Both the position numbers and the translations under genes were made by a program. A DNA stretch of 64,000 bases from Bradyrhizobiaceae bacterium (GTDB lineage Bacteria; Bacteroidota; Ignavibacteria; Kapaibacteriales; Kapaibacteriaceae), in the NCBI GenBank assembly GCA_024103135.1, contig JAGFIZ010000089.1, positions 22,972-86,971 of the forward strand. The letters are read 5' to 3'. The number at the start of each line of letters is the position of its first letter. The first letter of the stretch is position 1. Below the pieces are notes generated by a model, which was not told the origin of the DNA, ran no database searches, and saw nothing but the letters and a program-made list of their open reading frames with translations. This document shows, piece by piece, positions 35,233-43,983 of the stretch.

Positions 35233-37355
35233 ACACTCGACTACTCCTTGCACTGACTTCGATATTGCTTGCTACGCCATTAACGGCTCAGTGGTGGAAG
35301 GGGATTCCGCCAGAAGATGTCTGGCTTACACAGGTGGGTTTTGGAGCGCATGTGGCTGGTACTGTGCATACGGCTGACTTTACGCTACCCTATGCACCAA
35401 CGTGTTGTACGGAATACACCACGGCCTTATCCTTCGGACCTGCCTTGGGGGCCTTCATCAAGCAGGAGCTGACGAAGCAGTTTCGCATTGGCTTACGGCT
35501 TTCATATCAGCCCTACGGCGCAACGTTTGAAACCGACGAGTCGATACTCGTGAGCGGTAACGTTCAAGGAGTGAGCAGACATACGCTTGAAACATCACTA
35601 GCCTTGGTTAGTGGTGAGCTGCTCGGTGAGGTCCGCCTAGGAAGTCCACTACGTTTGATCGTTGGTGCATCGGCTGGACAGTTCATTCAAGGCACGTTCG
35701 ACCAGAAGGAAACGCTGATCCAGCCAGGTCTGGGAACGTTTGAGAATGGTGCAAGGACGCGCAATGAAACACGAGATGCTGAATTGCAGAACCTGGCCTC
35801 GCCGTACATCAATGTAGTTGGTGGCATTGGCTTCGACTTTCCGTTGACGGAAAATCATTCGGTGATGTTTACACCCGAAGCACTGTTGAGTATCGGGATG
35901 ACGGAACTGATGAACGGTGTATCCTGGAATGCTAATCAGCTGAGAGTCGGGGCAACGATTGCCTTTGCGTTGAACGCTCCAGCACCACCACTGCCGATTG
36001 AGTACAAGACCAAGGAGATCTTCGACTCCACATACATCGTCGTAGCTCCTGATGCCCGGTCGTACACGGCGCCTGGCATCGAGCGTGTAGAGACTGACAC
36101 GGTCGTAGACCAGGAAACCGTGCACATCACCAAACGCGTGTATCGGACTGATACCGTGTTCACACAGGAACGTCCGGTGATCAATGCCAAGCTTGCCGTG
36201 CGTGCAAAGGAGGACGATGGATCGGAACATCCTAACGTCCAGATCAAGGTCACCACGCAGTTCGTTAGCGAAGCGCTACCACTGCTCCCCGTAGTGTTCT
36301 TCGAATCACAAGCCCTGTCGATCTCGTTCAGGTACCATCAGATCACATCGCCGAGTGAATTCAACATCAACGCCATACCATCGCGCACAACCGCTGTACA
36401 TCGCGAGGTGCTTAACATCCTCGGTCAGCGTATGGCAGCCAATCCATCGAGTACCGTCACCTTGCGTGGCAATGCCGACCCCACAACGGAACTAGGATCA
36501 TGCGATCTAGCCACCAAGCGCGCCGAGTCAGTGAAACAGTACCTCACGCGAGTGTGGGGCATTGATCCAGCACGGATTAGTGTTGCAAGCCGCAGTGGGT
36601 CGTGCGCACCTGAGCGTGCTACACGCGAGCAGAGCGAGGCAGGGTTTAGCGAGAATCGTCGCGTCGAAATCGAAACCTCCGATCTCGGACTACTGGCTCC
36701 AGTGTCCAAGCGACGTTTCAATGAGGCCCAAACCGTTACACCGCCGGCCTTGGTCATCGACCCAACAGGATCCTCTACGAAGTATGTGACGGGCTGGTCC
36801 GTGCGCGGTATGTCGGGCACAACGCAACTGTTTGCGAAGCAAGCCGATGGCCCTGCACAGACGCTGACGCAGAAGTTGAGCATCGCGTCGGCCGACAACA
36901 TGAGCGAGGCTTCGCCATTGAAGATCTATCTCCACTTGAATGCCATCCAAGGTGTGGAAGCCGATGCAGAAACGGAGATTGCTGTAAAGCGTGATACGTT
37001 GGCAACGGAGATTCAACGGCTTACGCTGACGTTGTTTGAAGTGTCGAGCGACGAGCTCAGTAAGGTTGCTCTTGAGCAGATCCGTTCTTTCGTGAACGAT
37101 GTACAACCAGGCTCACAAGTCATCGTGCGCGGGTATGCCGACATGTTGGGCAATTCAGACTTCAACAGGAAACTGTCGCAGCGCCGAGCCGATGCCGTGT
37201 GCAAGGAAATCCAACGTCAGATCACAAAACGCGTGGAACTGCAGTGCACGGAGATTACCAGTGATCGATTCCCTCCAGGGATTGATTCGTATGACACCCC
37301 AGAGGAACGGTTCTTAAGTAGGACGGTGCAGATAGAAGTCCGCAAGAAACGTTGA
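35229..37355 (+). CDS. Outer-membrane beta-barrel protein with two OmpA-like domains
   Basis: 708 residues from ATG 35229, overlapping the WD40 gene stop. A signal peptide (1-20) is followed by a barrel domain (about 30-250) with a Cys-Cys pair at 59-60 (PYAPTCCTEY). OmpA-type peptidoglycan-binding domains follow at about 353-483 (VTLRGNADPT, ENRRVEIE) and about 595-708 (VIVRGYADMLGN, LSQRRADAV). The barrel domain is clearly related to the protein at 57669: both have P-x-CC-x2-Y, an FDQKE/YDQQE block and a late SW segment. It probably anchors the outer membrane to murein and may hold the secreted partner. Confidence 0.87.
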   Translation: MNTRLLLALTSILLATPLTAQWWKGIPPEDVWLTQVGFGAHVAGTVHTADFTLPYAPTCCTEYTTALSFGPALGAFIKQELTKQFRIGLRLSYQPYGATFETDESILVSGNVQGVSRHTLETSLALVSGELLGEVRLGSPLRLIVGASAGQFIQGTFDQKETLIQPGLGTFENGARTRNETRDAELQNLASPYINVVGGIGFDFPLTENHSVMFTPEALLSIGMTELMNGVSWNANQLRVGATIAFALNAPAPPLPIEYKTKEIFDSTYIVVAPDARSYTAPGIERVETDTVVDQETVHITKRVYRTDTVFTQERPVINAKLAVRAKEDDGSEHPNVQIKVTTQFVSEALPLLPVVFFESQALSISFRYHQITSPSEFNINAIPSRTTAVHREVLNILGQRMAANPSSTVTLRGNADPTTELGSCDLATKRAESVKQYLTRVWGIDPARISVASRSGSCAPERATREQSEAGFSENRRVEIETSDLGLLAPVSKRRFNEAQTVTPPALVIDPTGSSTKYVTGWSVRGMSGTTQLFAKQADGPAQTLTQKLSIASADNMSEASPLKIYLHLNAIQGVEADAETEIAVKRDTLATEIQRLTLTLFEVSSDELSKVALEQIRSFVNDVQPGSQVIVRGYADMLGNSDFNRKLSQRRADAVCKEIQRQITKRVELQCTEITSDRFPPGIDSYDTPEERFLSRTVQIEVRKKR

Positions 37356-37414
37356 TCACCCGTGCCGGCGTCAGTGCCGGTATCCTATGCTACGACGCAC
37401 GTCACGCCGTACGC

Positions 37415-38410
37415 CTAGCTGTCGGACTTCGTGCAAGGGAGGCCATCTTCGCCAACCGTGCAAGGTCCATCGCATGGGGTAACGTACACCCTTGGGATAG
37501 CCGTCGGAAAGCGCTCGCGTAGTTTGACGAGCATCTCGCGCTCGATCAGATAGAGTTGGTCAAGCTTCATGTGACGTGGCATGACGATGTCGACTTCGAT
37601 GAAGATATCTCGTCCACTCTGTCGCGTATGAACAGACTGCAACTCGCAGAACTTATGCGACGACTCGTTGATGATCGACAGGATTTCCTGCTGCAACTCG
37701 GGCGGTAGCGTACGGTCAGTCAGCTGCCGCAGTGCCTCGGCGCCATGTTGTATCGGCACCTTGAGCGTAAGAAGCAACAGTCCTACGGAGAGCACGGCGT
37801 CGACGGCTGCTGCAGAAGCATACCATTCAACAACTCTAAGGCCGGCGCTAACGCAGAGGCCGGCGATGACGCCAAGCTCGACCCATGAGTCTACGCGCCA
37901 GAGCTCTGCATCGTAGCGTAACATCGGCTGATGAAACCGATTGGCATAGCGCTCAAGTCGGCGCGCCGTGTGACGCATGACAAGAAAGGCAAGGCCGCTC
38001 CAGGCAAGGAGGACAATGGAGTTCGTGTCTTGAGGTGGTGACTGGATCATGGCTACCGCTTGCACGATTGTCACGATCGTAAGCACGAAGATCAAGTTGG
38101 CGCTAACCAGGATGGCTAGACTCTCATACTTGCCGTAGCCGTAGTTGAATGAAAGGTCGGCCGACTTCGTTGACCTGTCCACAGCAGCAAGAAAGAGCAA
38201 GGAATTGCCAATATCGATCAACGAGATGTAGCCATTGGTCTGGATCACCAAGGAGTGTTCCCATTGACCCAGGATCACACTTGTCAGGGCAAGGAGAATG
38301 CAGGCAACAAGCGACATGAACGACGCATACTGCGGAGTATCCCTGCTTACAAACCGTTGCAGGTGTTCGCGAGTGTGCCGTATCGCGTCAAGCAATGGAG
38401 AGGGCCTCAC
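37415..38410 (-). CDS. Cation diffusion facilitator (CDF) transporter
   Basis: 331 residues from a GTG at 38408-38410, which overlaps the epimerase end by 23 bp; the frame upstream is inside the epimerase. There are six hydrophobic helices and a cytoplasmic C-terminal domain ([37 protein letters not shown]). Metal-site acidic residues are SLIDIGNS in helix 2 and [11 protein letters not shown] in helix 5, a pattern with E in place of the usual His. It probably exports Zn, Co, Fe or Mn by proton antiport. A Cys pair lies in the tail (PCDGPC). Confidence 0.87.
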   Translation of the reverse strand: MRPSPLLDAIRHTREHLQRFVSRDTPQYASFMSLVACILLALTSVILGQWEHSLVIQTNGYISLIDIGNSLLFLAAVDRSTKSADLSFNYGYGKYESLAILVSANLIFVLTIVTIVQAVAMIQSPPQDTNSIVLLAWSGLAFLVMRHTARRLERYANRFHQPMLRYDAELWRVDSWVELGVIAGLCVSAGLRVVEWYASAAAVDAVLSVGLLLLTLKVPIQHGAEALRQLTDRTLPPELQQEILSIINESSHKFCELQSVHTRQSGRDIFIEVDIVMPRHMKLDQLYLIEREMLVKLRERFPTAIPRVYVTPCDGPCTVGEDGLPCTKSDS

Positions 38411-39329
38411 GGAAGTATGCAATTGTTCGTTCAAGGCCGACTCTTCGTTGCACGTGTGGCTGCCAGCCAAGACGTCCTGCAGCAATGCTGATGTCTGGCT
38501 GACGTATCCGTGGATCGTCTTCCGGTAATTCCTTGAAAACGATTTCACTCTTCGAGCCCGTAAGATCACGAATCTCCGTTGCAAGGTCGAGCATGGAGAT
38601 CTCGTCAGGATTGCCAATGTTCACGGGCATGGTTTCGGCACTCCACAAGAGTCGGATGATGCCGTCGATCAGATCATCGACATAGCAGACGCTGCGCGTT
38701 TGCGAACCATCGCCGAATACGGTAATTGGCTCGCCACGTAGAGCCTGGGAGATGAAGGCAGGAATGGCTCGACCATCGTCGACGCGCATTCTGGGTCCGT
38801 AGGTGTTAAAGATCCGAACGATCTTCGTGTCCACCTGGTGATACCGCTGATAGGCCATCGTAAGCGCTTCGGCAAATCGTTTTGCTTCGTCGTACACACC
38901 ACGAAAACCAACGGGGTTGACGTTGCCCCAATAGGTCTCCGGCTGTGGGTGCACCAGTGGATCACCGTACACTTCACTCGTTGAAGCCAGTAGGAACCTA
39001 GCCCCCTTCGCCTTTGCCAGACCCAAGGCCTTGTGTGTGCCTAATGATCCGACCTTTAGAGTCTGAATAGGCAGCTTCAGGTAGTCGATAGGGCTGGCTG
39101 GACTTGCGAAGTGGAGGACAGCATCAAGCTCGCCTGGCACATGAAGGTAGTTGGTGACGTCGTATTGGACGAGGGCAAAGTTCGGGTTGCCGATCAAGTG
39201 AGCAACGTTCCGTGGACTGCCTGTGATGAAGTTATCCAGGCACGTCACATGACAACCATTGGCAATGAGTTGTGTGCAAAGATGTGATCCTAGGAATCCA
39301 GCTCCACCGGTGATGAGTATGCGCTTCAT
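38388..39329 (-). CDS. NAD-dependent sugar epimerase, UDP-glucuronate decarboxylase-like
   Basis: 313 residues from ATG 39329 ([17 protein letters not shown]). The SDR active site is complete: TSEVYG and the Y-x3-K in GVYDEAKR. The segments [12 protein letters not shown] and [18 protein letters not shown] match UDP-xylose synthase-type decarboxylases, which make UDP-xylose from UDP-glucuronate for surface glycans. A dTDP-glucose or UDP-glucose epimerase is the alternative. The 39330-39395 extension of the open frame is not needed. Coupled to the CDF gene by overlap. Confidence 0.87.
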   Translation of the reverse strand: MKRILITGGAGFLGSHLCTQLIANGCHVTCLDNFITGSPRNVAHLIGNPNFALVQYDVTNYLHVPGELDAVLHFASPASPIDYLKLPIQTLKVGSLGTHKALGLAKAKGARFLLASTSEVYGDPLVHPQPETYWGNVNPVGFRGVYDEAKRFAEALTMAYQRYHQVDTKIVRIFNTYGPRMRVDDGRAIPAFISQALRGEPITVFGDGSQTRSVCYVDDLIDGIIRLLWSAETMPVNIGNPDEISMLDLATEIRDLTGSKSEIVFKELPEDDPRIRQPDISIAAGRLGWQPHVQRRVGLERTIAYFREALSIA

Positions 39330-39381
39330 TGAACAAAAATATGTGGATGGAGATCGGTGAGCGGTTGTGTTGACGGTTCGA

Positions 39382-39831
39382 CTACTCGCTGGCAAGCATG
39401 ACGATGAGCGAGCGATACTGCAGTGAGATCAGCACGTATGCCAACGCCAAACCAACGATGTTGATGGTTGTTGCAATCCAGGACTTTCCACCCATTGGAC
39501 GTAAGACGGCAAAACGTGGTAAAAGGTCGTTAAGGCGATCGCTTGTAACATGCTCTGGTGAGATGTTGGCCTGGTTAGCGCGGAGGATCACTGCTTGCAG
39601 TCGTTTGGACTCCCGCAGATACTCGATGCCCCATATCGTCAGCAGGATGAAGTAGGGGAGTGTCTGTCCGCCCCGCAATTCCAGCATATGGGCATCGGTA
39701 AGCATACCCGTAAATCGGAAGCCGTAGATCACCAGCCAATACACACCGGCAAAGGTGAAGGCAAGGGTAATGAGTCTGCGAAAGAGATGCTTCTGCTTTG
39801 AGTAGAGTACGAGAATCGAGTCGTGTAGCAT
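39382..39831 (-). CDS. Small membrane protein, unknown family
   Basis: 149 residues with three probable membrane helices (about 20-40, 58-75 and 120-145) and a charged middle part ([14 protein letters not shown]). The C-terminus is short after the last helix. It lies between the rpsP terminator and the epimerase gene, 52 bp before the latter, on the same strand. I recognise no motif. Confidence 0.6.
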   Translation of the reverse strand: MLHDSILVLYSKQKHLFRRLITLAFTFAGVYWLVIYGFRFTGMLTDAHMLELRGGQTLPYFILLTIWGIEYLRESKRLQAVILRANQANISPEHVTSDRLNDLLPRFAVLRPMGGKSWIATTINIVGLALAYVLISLQYRSLIVMLASE

Positions 39832-39864
39832 AGGAAGTCCTTATGGAGACTCAAAGGTATGGAC

Positions 39865-39898
39865 AAAAAAAGGGTCGCACCTGTTCGGTGCGACCCTT
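39865..39898 (-). terminator. Intrinsic terminator of rpsP
   Basis: A perfect 12-bp stem, AAGGGTCGCACC (39870-39881) and GGTGCGACCCTT (39887-39898), with loop TGTTC. On the minus strand it is followed by seven T (39871-39865). This ends the ffh-rpsP transcript. Confidence 0.92.
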
Positions 39899-39916
39899 AG
39901 ACGATCCACAAGGATA

Positions 39917-40396
39917 TTATTCTGCTGATTCAGCAGGAGCTTCAGCGGCTGCGGCTTCAGCGGCAGGAGCTTCTTCTGCAACTGGCTCTGGAGCTGGGGC
40001 GTTCTGTGCTTCCTTTGCTGCTTCTTCGGCCTTGCGAGCACGTTCCTTACGACGTGCCTTCAAGCGATTGTAGCGTTCGGTAGCACGTTCGCGGTGCTGT
40101 GCAACGGCTGTTGCAATCTCTTCGGCAGAGGCACCCTTGAAACCAAGGTGACGCTGGAGGAGAACACCTTCGCGGCTGAAAATTTGGTTGACGATGTCCG
40201 TTGGTTGTGCACCGACGTTGAGCCAGTAAATGGCACGCTCGGCGTTCACAACAACATTCTTTGGTGTGGTCATGGGGTCTACCCAACCAACACGTTCAAT
40301 GGCAGCGCCGTCACGACGAGCGCGTCCGTCGATCGCTACGATGTCGTAAAAAGGATGCTTTTTACGGCCACGGCGACGCAAGCGGAGTTTGACCAT
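39917..40396 (-). CDS. rpsP: 30S ribosomal protein S16
   Basis: 159 residues. The first ~80 are the S16 core (MVKLRLRRRGRKKHPFYDIV, YWLNVGAQPTD). A long tail follows, basic then alanine/glutamate-rich (EEAPAAEAAAAEAPAE), longer than in E. coli (82 residues) but like other FCB members. It is 77 bp downstream of ffh, a common pairing. Confidence 0.96.
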   Translation of the reverse strand: MVKLRLRRRGRKKHPFYDIVAIDGRARRDGAAIERVGWVDPMTTPKNVVVNAERAIYWLNVGAQPTDIVNQIFSREGVLLQRHLGFKGASAEEIATAVAQHRERATERYNRLKARRKERARKAEEAAKEAQNAPAPEPVAEEAPAAEAAAAEAPAESAE

Positions 40397-40473
40397 GGGA
40401 GGTCCTTCTAAAAAAGTGAATTGAAATGTGAGAGTTGAAATCGTTGGTGCTACAAGGTAGCACCGGTGTTTGC

Positions 40474-41811
40474 TTAGTTCCTACGCAGTGGCTGACGCAG
40501 AGGCTGATTACCAAACATGGGCTTGCCACCCTTGGTCATCGTCCGCATCATCTTCTGCATGTCTTCGAATTGTTTGATCAGTCGATTCACGTCCTGCGTG
40601 CTCGTGCCACTGCCAAGGGCAATGCGACGCCTACGTGAGCCATTAAGGATGCGTGGGTTCCGACGTTCTTCCGTTGTCATCGAAAGAATGATGGCTTCTA
40701 CACGCCCCATGGCCTTATCGTCGATCTGTACATTCCGAAGTTGCTTGTCCATTCCGGGAATCATGCCGAGCAAGTCTCGGAGTGATCCCATCTTCTTGAT
40801 CATCTTCATCTGACCCAGGAAGTCTTCGAAGGTGAACTGATTCTTGCGAATCTTTTCTTCCAGTCGTTCAGCTTCCTTTTCGTCGATCTGTTCTTGAGCA
40901 CGCTCTACAAGACTGATCACGTCGCCCATTCCCAGAATGCGCGATGCAATGCGCTCTGGATGGAATGCTTCGAGTGCATCAATCTTCTCGCCTACGCCAA
41001 CATACTTGATGGGCTTGCCTAACACGTGCCTGATGGACAGTGCAGCACCACCACGAGTGTCGCCATCAAGCTTGGTAAGGACAACCCCGGTAACGTCAAG
41101 CTTCTCGTTGAAGGCGCTTGCCGTCGTTACGGCATCCTGACCGGTCATGGCATCACACACGAAGAGAATTTCATGTGGCTTCAGGATTGCCTTCAAATCG
41201 GCAACCTCGGCCATCATCTCTTCGTCAATCGTCAAGCGTCCCGCTGTGTCAACAATCACCACGTCTCTGCCATACTTCCGCGCATATTCCATCGCATCCT
41301 TGGCAATCTCCTGTGGCTTTGCGTCTTCCTTGCTAAACACCGGCAGACTCATGGACTGTCCAAGAGTGCGCAACTGGTCGATAGCAGCTGGACGGTAAAT
41401 GTCGCAAGCAACCAGTAAGGGCTGCTTGCCCTTCTTCTTGAGCTGGTAGGCAAGCTTGGCGCAGAACGTTGTCTTACCTGAGCCTTGTAAGCCAGCGACC
41501 ATGACGATGGTAGGGGGCTGAGGCGCAAGGACAAGGTCAGCCTTCTTCGACCCCATCAGCTCTACCAACTCATCGTGAATGAGTTTGATCATGAGCTGAC
41601 CAGGCAGAAGGTTGCCCTTGACTTCGATACCGAGCGACTTCTCCTTAACCGTCTCGATGAAACTCTTGGTTACGGTAAAGGCAACGTCGGCGTCAAGCAA
41701 GGCCGTACGCACGTCTGACAATGCTTCGGCAACATTGTCTTCCGTGAGCTTGTTCTGTCCACGAAACCGCTTGAGGGTTTCTTCGAGTTTTTCCTGTAGG
41801 GATTCAAACAT
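40474..41811 (-). CDS. ffh: Signal recognition particle protein Ffh
   Basis: 445 residues from ATG 41811 (MFESLQEKLEETL), the usual N-domain start; a few codons further upstream are also open. The GTPase domain has GLQGSGKTTF at 107-116, DTAGR at 188-192 and TKLDGD. The C-terminal M domain is methionine-rich (DLLGMIPGMDKQ, MQKMMRTMTKGG) and binds signal peptides and SRP RNA. It directs inner-membrane proteins co-translationally to FtsY. No 4.5S RNA gene was seen nearby. Confidence 0.97.
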   Translation of the reverse strand: MFESLQEKLEETLKRFRGQNKLTEDNVAEALSDVRTALLDADVAFTVTKSFIETVKEKSLGIEVKGNLLPGQLMIKLIHDELVELMGSKKADLVLAPQPPTIVMVAGLQGSGKTTFCAKLAYQLKKKGKQPLLVACDIYRPAAIDQLRTLGQSMSLPVFSKEDAKPQEIAKDAMEYARKYGRDVVIVDTAGRLTIDEEMMAEVADLKAILKPHEILFVCDAMTGQDAVTTASAFNEKLDVTGVVLTKLDGDTRGGAALSIRHVLGKPIKYVGVGEKIDALEAFHPERIASRILGMGDVISLVERAQEQIDEKEAERLEEKIRKNQFTFEDFLGQMKMIKKMGSLRDLLGMIPGMDKQLRNVQIDDKAMGRVEAIILSMTTEERRNPRILNGSRRRRIALGSGTSTQDVNRLIKQFEDMQKMMRTMTKGGKPMFGNQPLRQPLRRN

Positions 41812-42004
41812 GGCTGTTCTAGAGAACGGCAAACATACGGATTATCAGGCATTTAGCGATGCCCGACCATGGATGATCGCCTGAGCATCGTCATTGCGGT
41901 GTAGGCTGGTCGGGGTGAGGTTGCACTGGGGGACGTGCCACGCTGGGCCGACTGTAAGGCCTGTAAAATCATGGACATGCCAGACCGTGTAGTAAGCCGA
42001 CTGT

Positions 42005-42041
42005 CAAAAACAAAGGCGCCCAAGCCATGCTTGGACGCCTT
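42005..42041 (-). terminator. Intrinsic terminator of the DUF4397 gene
   Basis: AAGGCGCCCAAGC (42013-42025) pairs with GCTTGGACGCCTT (42029-42041) with one G-T pair and a 3-base loop. On the minus strand it is followed by a T-rich run (TTTG, then T5 at 42010-42006). It lies 65 bases beyond the stop at 42106. Confidence 0.85.
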
Positions 42042-42105
42042 GTGATGTACATGTTGCGTGATGTATCCGGAGCGGACTTGCCTGATCCTGATCGTGGTAC
42101 TGATC

Positions 42106-43884
42106 TTACCGTGCTACCACAATTCGTGTAGTGCCGACTACTTGATCGCCAGCCGTAACCTGTACGAGGTAGGCACCTGGTGCGAACTGGGAAGTTGTAA
42201 GCTTGCCCTGAATGGAAGCGCCGTCAACCAGCATTGGAACCGAAGCCATGGTTGCTCCAGATGTGCTGTAGACGGTTGCCATAGCCCCCTGCAATCCCTG
42301 CAAACCGAGTGGAAGTGGAATCGTAATCGACGTGTATGACGTCGAAGGGTTCGGTGCCACGGTCCACAGTGCAGAAGGAACCAAATCCGTTACCGATCCT
42401 ACGGTGCCACTCGTGTCGACCTTCACTAGGCGATCGTTTGAACTACCATTGGCATCGACAAGGATGAGTTCGTACTCTTCAGCGTTTTGATTGCTGTCTG
42501 GACCAACAACGCCTGACAGTGCCGCAACCACAGCGCGCTCCGAGCCACGGAGGTCGGCAATCCATCCACGAATCTTCTTTGATGTTCCTGCCTCGACAGC
42601 CCAGATCGTGTCAGTCTGCGTACCCACAACGTTGATGTATTCTGGTGCGACGCTATTGAAAACCATGTTGGCTGCAAGTGATGTCGAGCCAATAACGAGG
42701 TCAACACCAGCAAGGTCAATCACACCATGAACACTGCGGATGGAAGTTTCGCCAGCCTTGGTGCCCTTCTCTAGTGCACCGTCCTTCTCAAGGATGGTGA
42801 GACTCAGATTCGTGCTTGTCGCAGCACCACGGAACTTGCTCGTGTCGCGCACACCCTGGATGATCAGATGGTATGACCTTCCGGGACGGAACTGCTCCAA
42901 CGGCAAGGAAAGCAGCGTGTCCTTGATGCCGGTTGACGATGCCGGGGCAAAGGCCACCTGCATGTCGGCGCCGGCTGGGAAATCTGCGAATGCTGTTGCA
43001 CGCTTGAAGCCAAGATTGTCGATGGCCTTCGTGCCGTTGACGTAGATGTCGACCATCGCCAACGACGGGTCGGCAGAGTTGTGGATGACCTGTACTCTTG
43101 CCGTTTGAGAGCCGGAAAGAAGCGGGAAGACTTGAACGTTACCATCCTCTTGCACGGTGAGCATCGAGAGAGCATTGGGGCTTGCATGATTGTCGGCTGG
43201 AGTCTTGTAGCCGGAAACCGTGAGGACAACGATGTTGCTCGAGCCAAAGGCTAGGTCGACTTCGAACGATGCAAGGACCTTCGTCTTGTCGCCCGTCTTG
43301 GTAAGATCAATGGTCTGCCGCTGACGTTTGACCTTCTTGAAGGTATCGGTGAACATGCCGTACTTGACGTTGGTAAACAACGGAGTGCTGTTGCCGCGTA
43401 CATAGACGTCGCAGGCTTCGAGATCCGTCGAACCATGAGAAAACATCACGGCTACTTCACCAACAACAGGGTCGACGTACGGTACCTTCACCTGTGAAAT
43501 GCTTAGACCTGTCGACGCTCCATCGGGGTTGGGAACCCAACCATCGCCGGCATTCCCGCGAAACTCGATTTCATATCCGGCATCGGCCTCAGGCGTAAAG
43601 GTCAGCGTAGCAATGGCCTCGTCCTTGCTGTTCGAATTGGCCGGAGCAACATCCACGTAGCATTCAAAGCCACCAAAGACAATGGCCGTATTAAAGTTGT
43701 CAGCCTTCTGGTACTCCAGATTGTCCACCTTCGTGGTCTGTCCCGACTGGGTTACGTAAACGTCCACATACCGCAGCGTGGTATCGGCACTATTGTGCAA
43801 GAACGTCAAAAAAGCTTGCTGAGCCGTTGCCGTACTGGCCAACAATGCAGCGAAGATGAGTGCTAGAATGTGGTTTGTCTTCAT
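42106..43884 (-). CDS. DUF4397-type secreted protein with T9SS C-terminal domain
   Basis: 592 residues from ATG at 43882-43884 (MKTNHILALIFAAL), with a signal peptide ending ATAQ. Residues about 25-420 carry three DUF4397-like repeats recognised by LHNSADTTLRYVDVYV, FSHGSTDLEACDVYV and IHNSADPSLAMVDIYV. The last ~75 residues (WTVAPNPSTSYTSITIPL to GTTRIVVAR) are a T9SS type A sorting domain. It is probably a surface or secreted protein; DUF4397 has no defined activity. Isolated gene with its own terminator. Confidence 0.88.
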   Translation of the reverse strand: MKTNHILALIFAALLASTATAQQAFLTFLHNSADTTLRYVDVYVTQSGQTTKVDNLEYQKADNFNTAIVFGGFECYVDVAPANSNSKDEAIATLTFTPEADAGYEIEFRGNAGDGWVPNPDGASTGLSISQVKVPYVDPVVGEVAVMFSHGSTDLEACDVYVRGNSTPLFTNVKYGMFTDTFKKVKRQRQTIDLTKTGDKTKVLASFEVDLAFGSSNIVVLTVSGYKTPADNHASPNALSMLTVQEDGNVQVFPLLSGSQTARVQVIHNSADPSLAMVDIYVNGTKAIDNLGFKRATAFADFPAGADMQVAFAPASSTGIKDTLLSLPLEQFRPGRSYHLIIQGVRDTSKFRGAATSTNLSLTILEKDGALEKGTKAGETSIRSVHGVIDLAGVDLVIGSTSLAANMVFNSVAPEYINVVGTQTDTIWAVEAGTSKKIRGWIADLRGSERAVVAALSGVVGPDSNQNAEEYELILVDANGSSNDRLVKVDTSGTVGSVTDLVPSALWTVAPNPSTSYTSITIPLPLGLQGLQGAMATVYSTSGATMASVPMLVDGASIQGKLTTSQFAPGAYLVQVTAGDQVVGTTRIVVAR

Positions 43885-43983
43885 GATTCCACGGAATGGT
43901 GAGTATACAGGATGAGGCGTTTTATCGCCATGCAAGAGCGTTGCATGCTTGTAAGATGCAAACACACAACGAAAGTTTCAAGG

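Noticed and set aside
41812..42105. 4.5S SRP RNA gene next to ffh
   Set aside because: The conserved SRP signature (GGAAGGAAGCAGCC-like) is absent; only the terminator hairpin at 42005-42041 is seen.
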